DNA of 64,000 nucleotides from Heterocephalus glaber (taxonomy: Eukaryota > Chordata > Mammalia > Rodentia > Bathyergidae): NCBI RefSeq assembly GCF_000247695.1, contig NW_004624782.1:12242094-12306093 (forward strand). Direction: 5' to 3'. Each line of letters begins with the position of its first letter. Position 1 is the stretch's first letter. Positions 1-9,900 of this stretch are shown here, piece after piece. Both the position numbers and the translations under genes were made by a program. The notes under the pieces are model-generated. The model worked only from the letters and a program-made list of their open reading frames with translations. It made no database searches and was not told the origin of the DNA.

Positions 1-78
1 ACTCATTTCTCCTCCTCTCCCCCCTCCCCTCCCTCCTCTTCTTCCTTTTCTCCCCCCCCCCCGCCCCCGTCTCTTTTG
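1..78 (+). repeat. Polypyrimidine tract
   Basis: Almost uninterrupted C/T sequence with a run of C near position 55-66. Low-complexity DNA, cut by the window edge. Confidence 0.9.
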
Positions 79-605
79 AATGTTTCTCCTTCCTTTACAC
101 TATTTCCATTCTCAGGCAGACTTTCCAACATACAGAGGCACTGTTGCCTTCGTATGAGACATTATTAGCTTTGCATCCCTATCAGGAAGTAAATCTTTCT
201 TTCCCAAAGGCTCCAACAGAAGTTCCAGCCATGGCTCTCAGGACCATACTCGGGAGCCTACCTGAGTCATGTGCTACCTGAGCTAATGACAGGCTCTGAG
301 GGCCAGGCCCAGCCAGCAGGGCTAAGGGTGTGCTGCCTCCACCCCACCATATGGATGGACAGTGCAGCAGAGGGGAGTTTGAAGAAGAAGAAAAGGTGCT
401 AGCGGCAGAACTACTGGTTGCCCACACTTTGAACCAAAGCAAGCACAGCCGTTGGTGGGGCAGAAAGGAGAGATGACTCAGGCTGCGGGAGACACCTATT
501 ATAACAGGCCTGACCTTTGACCCCAAGCTGTGACACAGGCTTCCTTAGCCTCCGCTTGCTCCTTTCTCTGTATTCCAAGGTCATCCTCAAAGCTGGGTGT
601 CTTTA

Positions 606-952
606 GTCACTTTCTTGTCACTGGGACACAATAACTAACATCCACAACTTAAATGAAGGGAGGTTTATTTTGTCTCCTGGTTTTAGTCCATGGTTGGCTG
701 GCTCTAGGGCAGAATCAACATGATGGGGGCAGAAGGAGGAAAAGCTGCTTAGCTCATGGCCGCCAGGAAGCGGAGAGCAAAGCCTGGTAGATACGCCCTA
801 CCCGGGCACGCCCCCTATGACCCACCTCTTCCACCAGGCCCCACCTCCTAATGGCACATTTCGCTGTGGCAGCCCATGGTCCAGTTACCTTCCACAAGCC
901 CCACTCTGAGCACATGAGGCTTTGGGGGGACATTACATGCAAACCATATCAC
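606..952 (+). repeat. Recurrent interspersed repeat, family X, copy 1
   Basis: Shares an ordered set of blocks with 2618-3080, 49055-49400 and 56530-56880: CACTGGGACACAATAACT-like start, AGGTTTATTTTG, GGTTGGCTGGCTC, a CTCATGGCCGCCAGGAAGCG block, CCACCTCCTAATGG, and the end block GAGGCTTTGGGGGGACAT. No long terminal repeats or reading frame. Probably an old non-autonomous transposon family; I do not assign a name. Confidence 0.65.
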
Positions 953-1039
953 TGGGTGTACCAGCTAAGAGAAGACTGCGTTTTCTAAACCAGAGTGCAT
1001 GTCAGGAAAGAGAAATGAGGGACTATTTGAAATGAGGCA

Positions 1040-1443
1040 GGATATTAGCTTGCTACAGTTGCCATAAGGAAAGTACCACAGGTTGGGGGCTTAAACAACA
1101 GAAACTTAATTATGTCACGGTTCTGGAGGCTACAAAGCCAAGACCAAGGGCCAGTTTATTCTGCATCCCTCTCCTTGGCTTGTCCATGGCTGTCTTGCGC
1201 TTGTGTGTTCACGTAGTCCTACCCTGTGTCTGGGTCCTGTTCTCAAAAGGACAGCACCCCGGTGACCTCATGAACTTAACTACCTCTTTAAAGATCCTGT
1301 CTCCAGGGCTGGGGATGTAGCTCAGTGGTTCCGCCATCTGCCTCTCAAGCGCAAGGTCCCAAGTTCAATCCCTGGTACCAAAAAAAAATCCTGTCTCCAA
1401 GTGCAATCGCTAAGGGGAACCGGGGGGAGCACTTCAGCATATA
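1040..1443 (+). repeat. Older interspersed repeat, family Y (GCCATAA...CTTAAACAACAGAAA type)
   Basis: Contains GTTGCCATAAGGAAAGTACC, CTTAAACAACAGAAACTTAA, GTTCTGGAGGCTACAAAGCC, TCTCCTTGGCTTGTCCATGG and TAACTACCTCTTTAAAGATC in the order typical of a widespread mammalian repeat. Related copies lie at about 9048-9300 and 23560-23930. A SINE is inserted at 1306-1388. Confidence 0.6.
1306..1388 (+). repeat. ID-type tRNA-derived SINE, nested, with target duplication
   Basis: Pol III box A-like TAGCTCAGTGG, box B-like AGTTCAATCCC, end GGTACC and an A8 tail. Flanked by the direct repeat ATCCTGTCTCCA (1294-1305 and 1388-1399), so it inserted into family Y by L1-type retrotransposition. Confidence 0.85.
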
Positions 1444-2617
1444 AGTTTGGGGGACTTAGCTAAGCCCCTGAGTGGCAGTCCTGGGAAAGCCACATCCGAG
1501 GCAGGTGCCCCCTGTGTTCTTCCTGTCCTCTAGCCCTGGCCCACCTAGATTCCGCAGCCCCGTCCTGCATGCTGAGTCTGACACCTGCTCTGCCTTTCCC
1601 TGCTCAGCGGCACCTCCTGCACGGAGCCTTCTCTGTGCTCCCACCAGGGCCACGTAGGTTAGCCCCTGTGCCTGCGATTGCCACCATGGCACCGTCCTGG
1701 CCCACCCAAGTCACTTTCCTCCCCAGGCCTGTGCTGCTCTGCTGGGCAGCAGCGCTGTCCTCTGCTGCATCCCAGTGTGCGGCACCCGGCAGCACATTCC
1801 AGCCACACTCCTTGAGGACCCAAGGCCTAGAAATTACCCTCACACAGACTTTTTGATGACACAGGTGTCCTTGGGTAGACTGTCTTCACATAGACTTGTT
1901 GATGGCTGGAGGGCCATCTCGTAGACAGGAGGGGGCCAGGGCCGTGAGTGTGTGCTTGCCCTGGGATATCTGGGCCAGCCAATGAGAAAACATGTCAGTG
2001 CTGAGGGCCTGACCTGGGCCTGGGCCCTGCAGAGGCTCTTACTGTCATCAGTGTGTTCCCAGCCCTTGGGGAGCAGCCAAGTGTCATTTGCCCCTTACCA
2101 TTCTTTAGGACAATGGTGTAGAGGCAGCCCTCTGTCACGTGATGCTCTCCTTCAGGCCCTGGGTGTCAGATCAGCCAGGGAACAGCCGCTTCAGATGTGT
2201 GTCTGTCTATAAGTCAATAGGGAATGGGTGATAGGAAAGTTATCACAAGTTGGACAGAACCTGCAAGTCCTCACCATCTCCCCTGAGGCCCACAGTGACC
2301 CCCCAGACTTCATCTTCTGGGACTCACAGTGCTTGGTACCTTGATGGGCACTTACTGGTTTTGGGGTTTTTTTTGTGTGTTTCCTGGATTTCCTTCTTTC
2401 CCAGGCCAGTGGTCCCAACAACAGGGATCAAATGCTTTTCTTGTTTGCAGGGTCTTTATCACCTGCTTTGCCAGTTACGAGCTGTTTTCCTGCCCAGAGG
2501 CTTGGAATGAGTCCTTTGGCTAACTGTAAACTTTCACTGGCTCCAAGGCTGGGGGCGCCTCTTGCCCCACGCTTGACCCTTGTGTACAGCATCACAGTGT
2601 TTTGCTATCTCACTGTG

Positions 2618-3080
2618 CTAGTCAGCTTCCCATCGCTGTGATAAAATACCTAGGAAAAACAACTTCAAGTAGGAAGGGTTTACTTTGGCTCATGGTTTCA
2701 GAGGGTTCAGTCCCTTGTTGGCTGGCTCCATTGCTTTTGGCCTGTGTCAAGGCAGAAACAGCATGGCATTGCAGTGTGGCCGAACAAAGCTGCAAAGCTG
2801 CTCACCTCACGGCAGCCAGGAAGCAGAGAGAGAGAGAAAGAGTAAGAGAGAAAGGGCCATGGATGAGACATTGTCCCTGACGTCACAGCCCCTTGACCAA
2901 CTCCTTTCAGTGAGCCCTCACCTATTTCTATCATCTCCAAAATGACGCCATCAAAGTATGATCTGTTCCATGGATGAATCCACTGACAAAGTAAGAGCCC
3001 TCACAATCCAATCACATTCCAAAAGCCTCACCTCTGAACATATGAGCCTTTGGGGGGACATTTTCCAAACCATGACATCC
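2618..3080 (+). repeat. Family X repeat, copy 2 (longest)
   Basis: Same block order as copy 1: CTGTGATAAAATACCTAGG, GTTTACTTTGGCTCATGG, GTTGGCTGGCTCCATTGC, CTCACGGCAGCCAGGAAGC, a GA-rich microsatellite at 2825-2852, CACTGACAAAGTAAGAGCC and GAGCCTTTGGGGGGACAT. It gives the best view of the whole element (about 460 bp). Confidence 0.7.
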
Positions 3081-3247
3081 TCAAATGGCCTGTTGTTTTA
3101 GCTGTTATTTCGAACACTCCCTTCCCTCTTTTTCTCTTTCTTTTCTTTCACAATTCCAGGATCGATCTAAGCAAGGATGAAGCCAGGGGTTTGTCATGCT
3201 GGCTCCGGCTCTTTCTGCACACGTTATAGCACAGATGTGCAGGAAGG

Positions 3248-3318
3248 GCCAGGCTGAGGCTCAGTGTAGAGCACAGGCCTAGCATGCATGAGGCCCTGGG
3301 CTGCATCCCCAGCACCCT
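3248..3318 (+). repeat. ID-type SINE (older subfamily)
   Basis: CTCAGTGTAGAGCAC, CTAGCATGCATGAGGCCCTG and TGCATCCCCAGCACC match the classical rodent ID unit (CTAGCATGC...GAGGCCCTGGG). It differs from the GTTCC/GCGCAAGG subfamily elsewhere in the window and has no clear A-tail. Confidence 0.7.
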
Positions 3319-3812
3319 ATCTGCACCCAAAACATGCATAGGCACCATCTGCCACCTGGCATCTGGAGTCACCCTGTGCTGCCAGGGGCCCAGACTCCCC
3401 CTTTGGAAACACGGACCTGAGAAGAAAGGCAGCTCCCACAGCAGGGCCACCCCACACGCCCCCTCCACACTGCCCAGCTCTCAAAGTCTCGCTATGCACT
3501 GGCACGTGCCATTCCCAGGTCTGGGATTCCCAAACCCGCTGTGAGACTTTTCTCCACTCAGAAATGTTAAAATTTGAAAACCCGTGTGTGTCCTGGGCTC
3601 TCTTGTGCAGGGTGCACCGTGGCTCTCAGCAAACTTGTCTGCCTGTCTGCATTGCTCTCATAAGCCCCAGCTACCAAGGTGCCTGCTGCAGGACAGTTCA
3701 GTAAATATTTGATGAATGAATAAGTGAATGAACAGTAAACAAATGCCCAAGCCAAATGCCCCCACACTGCCTGTGCTCAGCGTCTCACATGTAAACAATC
3801 ACTTTCCTACAG

Positions 3813-3944
3813 GTAATAGGCGGGAGAGGAATTTGCCTGCCAAGCAGAAAGACAATGCTGAGGTCTTCATTCCCAGCAAACCTGAGCCGAAGCTGTACTC
3901 TCAGCCGCCCGCCGTATTCCCAGGCCAGGAGAGAGTGTGCTCCA
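3813..3944 (+). CDS. KATNIP: KATNIP exon a (44 codons, linker)
   Basis: 132 bp between a pyrimidine-rich acceptor ending TTTCCTACAG and a donor GTAAGA. It enters with two bases of a codon and leaves with one, so it is phase-symmetric. The 44-codon stretch begins after a split codon with [18 protein letters not shown] and continues with a proline-rich segment ending QERVCS; it is basic, then proline-rich, and probably disordered. Its last base A plus GA from the next exon gives Arg. Phase agreement with 16795-16967 and the lack of other reading-frame evidence nearby support it. It is the least certain exon by motif, because this part of the protein evolves fast and contains no folded domain. 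An additional phase-symmetric exon in the 12.8-kb intron that follows cannot be excluded. Confidence 0.75.
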
Positions 3945-6900
3945 GTAAGAGTTGGGGCCCCTGGGTAGGAGTGGGGCTGGAGCTGGGTGTCCCAGTGCGT
4001 GGGACACCACGAGAAGAGGCCTGCATTCGTCACTGTCCGTGCTAGGGCTGAGCTGACCTTAGCCAATGGGATAGTTGGGCTTCTGCAAAGAAACAAGACC
4101 AAAAGGGTTGTGTCTGTACATAAAGAGATTATAATGAGGAATTTGCTTGTGGGGTTATGGAGGCTGGAAGTCCAGCCTGCAGGGTGGGTCAGCGGGCGGG
4201 AGGTGGGAAGAAGTCTGGCTGGTTAACCAAAACCTGAATGTGGGAAAAGATGGGACTCACACAAGACAAAACATTTTAGATAACAGTATAAAAAGAATGC
4301 CTTTAGGGGCCAGGGATTTAGCTCAGTGGTTCCAGTATTTGCCTCGGAAGCGCATGGTCCCGGGTTCAATCCCCGGTACCCCCCCCCCCAAAAAGAGTGC
4401 CTTTAGAGTCAGGCATGGCAGTGTCTTTCTAATCCTAGCTACTCAGTAGGCTAAGACAAGAGAATCAAGGCAAGCCTGAGCAACTTAACGAAACTCTGTC
4501 TTTAAAAAAAAAAACCAGCATTAAGTGGAAAAGTATGTCATCCTACATAACTGAGAAGTCCAAAGGTCACGTTACCTTCAGGCACAGCTGGAACCAGGCA
4601 ATTAAAAGTATGTCAGCAGTCTGCCTCTCTCCCCGCTAAGGACCTGTCTGAGAATGAAGGGTCTAAAGACCAAAGGTGAGCTGCAGGGGTGGGACAGGAG
4701 AGCTGGGTCTCAGCAGCAGTGGGGGTAGGGGAGGCTGACTTGTGATGTGGATGGGCCAGGTTCTGAGTGTGCATTACTCTAAAGAGGACTGTTACAGCTG
4801 TGTCAAGATGGCCCCCCAAAGCCTCACGCAGTCATAGGTGGGGCTTTTTCAGAGGTGGCTGAATCTAGAGTGTGTGACACTGGGATTGATTCACTGTGCG
4901 ACGCTAGGCTCAAGAGCACTAGGATTAAGGGTGTGAGTGCTGCCCACCCTAAGTAGTCTGGATAAGATTAAAAAGGCAGAAAGATGCTGTTAAGGTCCTA
5001 TGTTGCTTCTGCTACCTTCTCCCCACTGTGAACTGTCCTCCATGATGCCTGTTCACCATGCCACCCCGCCTTGGAGCCAGCCGATTATGGACTGAAACCT
5101 CTACAGACTGTGAGCTAAATAAACCTTGCCTCCTTTAATGTTGGGTGTCAGGTATTTTATCTCAGCAACAAGAGAAAGTAACTAAGACAGAATTTGGTGC
5201 AGAGAAGTGGGCTTGTTGCTGCGACATTACCTCACCTTGTGGCTCAAGAGCCTTTGGAACTGGCTTGTGGGAAGGGGAAGAGTTCGGAAAGGTTCAGAAA
5301 TGCTGAAAAAGTAGAGCTGGAATGCCTTAGGCTGTACTTGATGGGAGATTCTGGTCAGAGCTCAGAAGACCAGAATGCTGATAGAAATCCTGCCAGTAAA
5401 GACCAGGCTTAGGAGGTTTCTGCTGGGAAGAAGGGCTGCATTGGCTGTTGGACTCCAGACAATGTGTGTTATGCCTTGGCAGAAAGATTGTTTGCATTTT
5501 GCTGGTGTCCAGAGACTTCGCCTGAGATTGAGGTTAAGGGTGGTAGACTAATTAATAGCAGAAGAAATTTCAAGGCAGTCTAATGTTGAGGTAGTGGCAT
5601 GGCTACTCTTGGGGGGCTTTTAGCCAGATTTATGTTGAGAAGCAAGAGCAAAGAGTCTAGCAGAATGATTTAAAGCCTTTTGAGTTTGGCCAGAAAGGAA
5701 GTTCTAGTAAAGCTGTGGACTGCAAAGATAGAGCAGAGGAGATCTTGATTGCTGAGAAGGAATAGGAGAACAGAAAAGATGGCCTGAGGGTATCACAAGA
5801 AGCAGCAGGACTCTGTCCTTTGCAGTCTCAAAAGTGAAAGACTTTGCTTTGAGAAGAGAGCCCCAGAGCACCGAGTTCCAGAATGGCGGCAGCCTAGGGA
5901 AGTTCTTCCTCGAGATTTGGTTCATAGGCACTGGACCCCTACAGCTAAGGGAGAGGAAAGCCTAGCTACTATTGCTCCCGCTGACAGCAGACCTTGGCAT
6001 CGCCCACATGGTGCTGGTTTTCAGCCAGTGCAGAATGCAAGAGTTATGGGGTCAGGAAGACTTGCGCCCAGGTTTCAGAAGAAAGCCAAGAAGCCATGGG
6101 AGCTACAATCACCAAAAGTGCTGTAGGGGCGTAGCCTCTGAGCCCTTTGGAGCTCAGAACTTGCCACAGTTTGCCGGGGTTGCCAGAAGAGGAACTGGGG
6201 TTTAATGTTTGCCCTGCTGTGGTTTTGTCTTGCTTTGTTTCCATTCCTTGCCATCATCCCGTTTGTAACTTTTGAAATGGGAATGTCTGTCTTGTGCCAT
6301 TGAGTGTTGGAAGTGTTTCACTTTCTTTCATTTGTACAGGGGCTTGTACAAGCTAAGAGTTTGCCTTAAAGCTCAGAGGAGACTCGGGACTTGGACTTTT
6401 CAGCAATGCTGAAACTGTTAGGTCTTTGGCAACTCTTGGAGACGAACTAAATGCCTTTTGCTTAAAGGGATGTGCATGAGTCTTTGAGTGGCCAGTGCCG
6501 GGCGGGATGTTATGACTTGTGCCTAAAATTTCCCCCCAAAGCCTCATGTGCTGTAGACGAGTGAGTTCAGACAGTAGAGATGCGCCACACTCTATGCCAG
6601 ATTCATGTCCATTTATTATAGCCGGCAGCTGAGGGGGGCTAGTGCCCAGAAAGGCTCCTCGGCAATGGGAAGCAGTTTGATTTCTCCTTTTAAATCAAGC
6701 TTTCAGTTGGGGAGGGCTCAGGGGAGAGCAAGCGGAATCTTACAGAAGCAGAATCATGCCAGGTTTGTAGGGGGTACAAGGAGGTTTCGCACACACTAGG
6801 TGAGCTACAAAACATCCTGAAACTGTAGCGAGTTTACTGCCAAGCAGGGTCTGGGGGTTTGGGGTGCTTTGTTCATGTGCAAGCACTTTGTTCAAGCACA

Positions 6901-9900
6901 GGTGCAAAATGGAATTGAGGCACAAGATGGAGTTGGGTTGGCTATCACACATGCAGTCATACGTGGGGCTTCTCAGAGTTGGCTGCATCTAGGGTGTGTG
7001 ACGCTGGGATTGATTCATGGTGCAATCCTGGGATCAAGGGCACTGGGACTAAGGGTGTGAGTGCTGCCTGCCCTAAGTAGCCTGGATAAGATAAAAGGGG
7101 CAGAGAGACGCTCTTAAGGTCCTTGTTGCTTTTGCTACCTTCTCCCTGCCTCAAACTGTCCTCTGTGATACCTGTCCACCATGCCACCCAGCACTGGAGC
7201 AGCCGATTATGGACTGAAACCTCTACAGACTATGAGCTAAATAAACCTCTCCTCCTTTAATGTTGGGTGTCAGGTATTTCGTAAAGTAACTGAGACAGGA
7301 ACTCAGGCAGCTTAGGTCCCCACTGCTGGGATCTGTGCATGGACAAGGCACAGAGATCCTAGGCCCGGGCGGGAGGCTGAGGCCTCTGACCTGCATCCTG
7401 CTGCATCTGGGAGTGGCCTGGGAATGACAGCCAGGCAGATCGAACTTTCTACCCTGACCCAGAGGCCAGTAGGGCATTTACAAGGGGTGATATACAGAGA
7501 ATTTTTACATTTAAAAAATTTGTATTGCAATAAAAGACACATTGCCATCAGTCCGCCTCAAAACATTTCCCCTCTCTTTGAATACACTTGTCCCATCATT
7601 CTTGCCACTTTCTGAAGCAGTTCTGGAAGTACTCTTTCTTGAGTGTCTTTACGAGGTGTTATCAAAAACATGGTGAATGCTGCTGCCAAGTGGCACCCAG
7701 GAGAAAGGCAGGCTTGTAAAAACATTGCAGTGTGGCCACATCTGCCTTATTCACCAGATCTGGCACCATGCAACTTCTGGCTCTTCCCTAAAGTCAAAAT
7801 GACCATGGAAAGTAAACATTTTGAATTGATTCCTGTCATTGAGGCAGCCATGACAGTGCAACTAAAGACACGGAAAGAGCACTTCCAGAATTGCTTCAAA
7901 AAGTGGCAAGAATGATGGGATAAGTGTGTTCAAAGCCAGGGGGAGTGTTTTGAGGGGGACTATTGGTAGTGTGTCTTACTATGTAAATACATTTTTAAAA
8001 TATTTAGATACTCTCTCTGTTTTTTTTTTATCACACCACATTGCACCAGGCTGGTTCCTGGGGATTTCCTGGCAAAACCAAGCCTGGAAAGAGGGCTGAC
8101 TGGAGCCTGAGGAAAGGTAGCCTCTGTGTCCCTGAAGAGAACAGGATCACAGAGGTGTCCTTGGTCAGTAGATGGTGGCAAAATGATCTACAGGGATGAA
8201 GAAGAAGGTAGAGCCAGTGAGGTGGCAGAAAGCTCTGGTGAATTCTGGCTCTGTCAGCTTTGGTCACATGAGCTGGGAAAGAGAGAAGGGATGGGACAAG
8301 ATGAAACACCCGCCCAACTCTGGAGCTCTGATGTGGTTGGGATTCTGAGGGCGGTCTGTGTGGCCCTGGGGTGGGCCCCAGTAGCTGCTCCTTGGGCCTC
8401 TACCTCCAGTTTCCTGTGCTAGTGCTGTTTTCCTTCTACATGAACAATGTCAAATGGCATCCAAGAAGTTCCTCCAAAACCAGTCATTAGGAAAATGAGC
8501 CCCAGGAAAGTGGGCACCATTCGGGAGACATTCCAGCGTGGAGACCCACAGCAGTGGCTATGAACTGACTGGGACTCCCTCTTTACAGTGTGTCCCACCA
8601 TCGTCGTTTTTCCATATCTAAGCCATTAATTAAGAGCCCACCCTTAAGAGCACTGAGCTGGCTCCCAGGCTGCACTCAGCACTCAGATGAACTGTCATGT
8701 TTAATCGTCCGACAGACCATGCAGTGGGACCTGCAGCTATCAGCACTGTGCACAGAGCTTAAGGAATCTTCCCAAGGTCACCTGCTAGGGATTGGTGAAG
8801 CCAGTGTTGGGGAACCCAGGTTACAGAGTCTCTGTTCTTAACCACTCCCCTTAAGGCCCCTCTTGTGCTAACTTAACAATTTCTGCATAATACATACCTA
8901 TGTTAGCCTACTCCTGCCAGGGACACGCCTAAAATCCAGCTTTCAGTCACTTGTTATATTTTTCTAGTTTCTTTAATATAAATATATTACTATTAGTACT
9001 TTTGAGAGATAAATCATACATCAACTAAAATCGCCTTGCATGCTGGACTCATTTCCAGGGCTGTCAGAGCAAAGTGTCACAGTCTGAGTGTCATCTCACA
9101 GGCTTACTGTCTCACAGTTCTCAAGGCTGGAAGCTCAAGCCTACAGTGCCAGCAGGCCGTCCTCTGAAGATCCAGGGAGGATCTGTCCCAGAAGTAGCTC
9201 TTTGCCTGTGGCAGCAACACTCCGGTCTTCACGTGGCGCTCTGCCTGTGTGTGACTCTGTGTCCATGCACCGTGTCATAAAGATGTCGGCCGTACCTTCA
9301 CAGCCTCATCTGGACATGATTGTCAGTCACTTTTCTCTTGTTCTGAGATGAAATACCCAACACCCAGTCTGACTTCAAGTCTACTTTGTCAGAGACAGTG
9401 CTGCTCTAGCTCTCTTCATTAGTCTTTTTGGGAGATACCTTTTTTTCTATCTTTTTACTCTGAAACTTTCTGCATCTTTATATTACGGTTTGTCTCTTGT
9501 AAGCAGCATGCAATTGGTTTTTATTTTTATCCTCCAACAATCTGTGTGTTTTAATGGGAGCATTTAGTCCATTTATGTTTAATGTAAGTGCTGATATATC
9601 TAGGTTTAAATCTACTATCTTATTGTTTGTTTTTTATTTGTTCCGCCTGTTTGATGTTCCTCTTTCTCTCCTTTCTTGCCTTCCTTTGAACTAATTGCTT
9701 TGTATTATTCCTTTTTCCTCCTCTCTATTAGCTTGTTAGTTATATGCTTTTATTATTCTTTTAGTCATTACCAGCAATTACAACATACATTCTTGACTTA
9801 TTAGAGTCTACTTTAAATTAGCAAATTTACCACTTTCCATTCTGCAGAGGGACCTTACAACTCTGTAACTCCATTTGCTCCCCTCCTGATTTAAATGCCA

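Larger units (their letters stand above)
1..3812 (+). other. KATNIP upstream intron (3' part)
   Basis: No exon recognised. Holds a pyrimidine tract at the left edge, two copies of a recurrent repeat family (606-952, 2618-3080), an older repeat (about 1040-1443) with a nested SINE, and an ID-type SINE near 3250. A pyrimidine-rich stretch at 3118-3150 and short AATG-type repeats at 3709-3732 are also present. Unique-looking sequence at 1450-2610 shows no coding or structural signal I can name. Confidence 0.6.
4790..7297 (+). mobile_element. MaLR-type (ERVL-MaLR) non-coding provirus, LTR-internal-LTR, same strand as gene
   Basis: Two related LTRs, 4790-5189 and 6508-7297, flank about 1.3 kb of internal sequence. 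Matched LTR blocks include CAGCCGATTATGGACTGAAA, GAGCTAAATAAACC (polyadenylation signal AATAAA at 5118 and 7240) and TTAATGTTGGGTGTCAGGTA, both ending near GTAACT(A/G)AGACA. The sequence just after the 5' LTR (AATTTGGTGCAGAGAAGTGG) has the ERVL/MaLR primer-site style (TTTGGT..CAGAAGTGG). The internal region has no gag, pol or env frame, as is usual for MaLRs. A solo LTR is nested in the 3' LTR. Flanking target duplication is not clear. Internal sequence is shared with the provirus at 53100-55479. Confidence 0.82.

Noticed and set aside
2250..2520. Possible exon around 2440-2510 after a TTTGCAG acceptor-like site
   Set aside because: The frames are short and the protein is unlike KATNIP linkers. 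No matching donor with phase compatible with exon a could be supported.
4790..7297. Viral genes inside the provirus
   Set aside because: Stops in all frames and no recognisable gag, pol or env motif. MaLR elements are normally non-coding.
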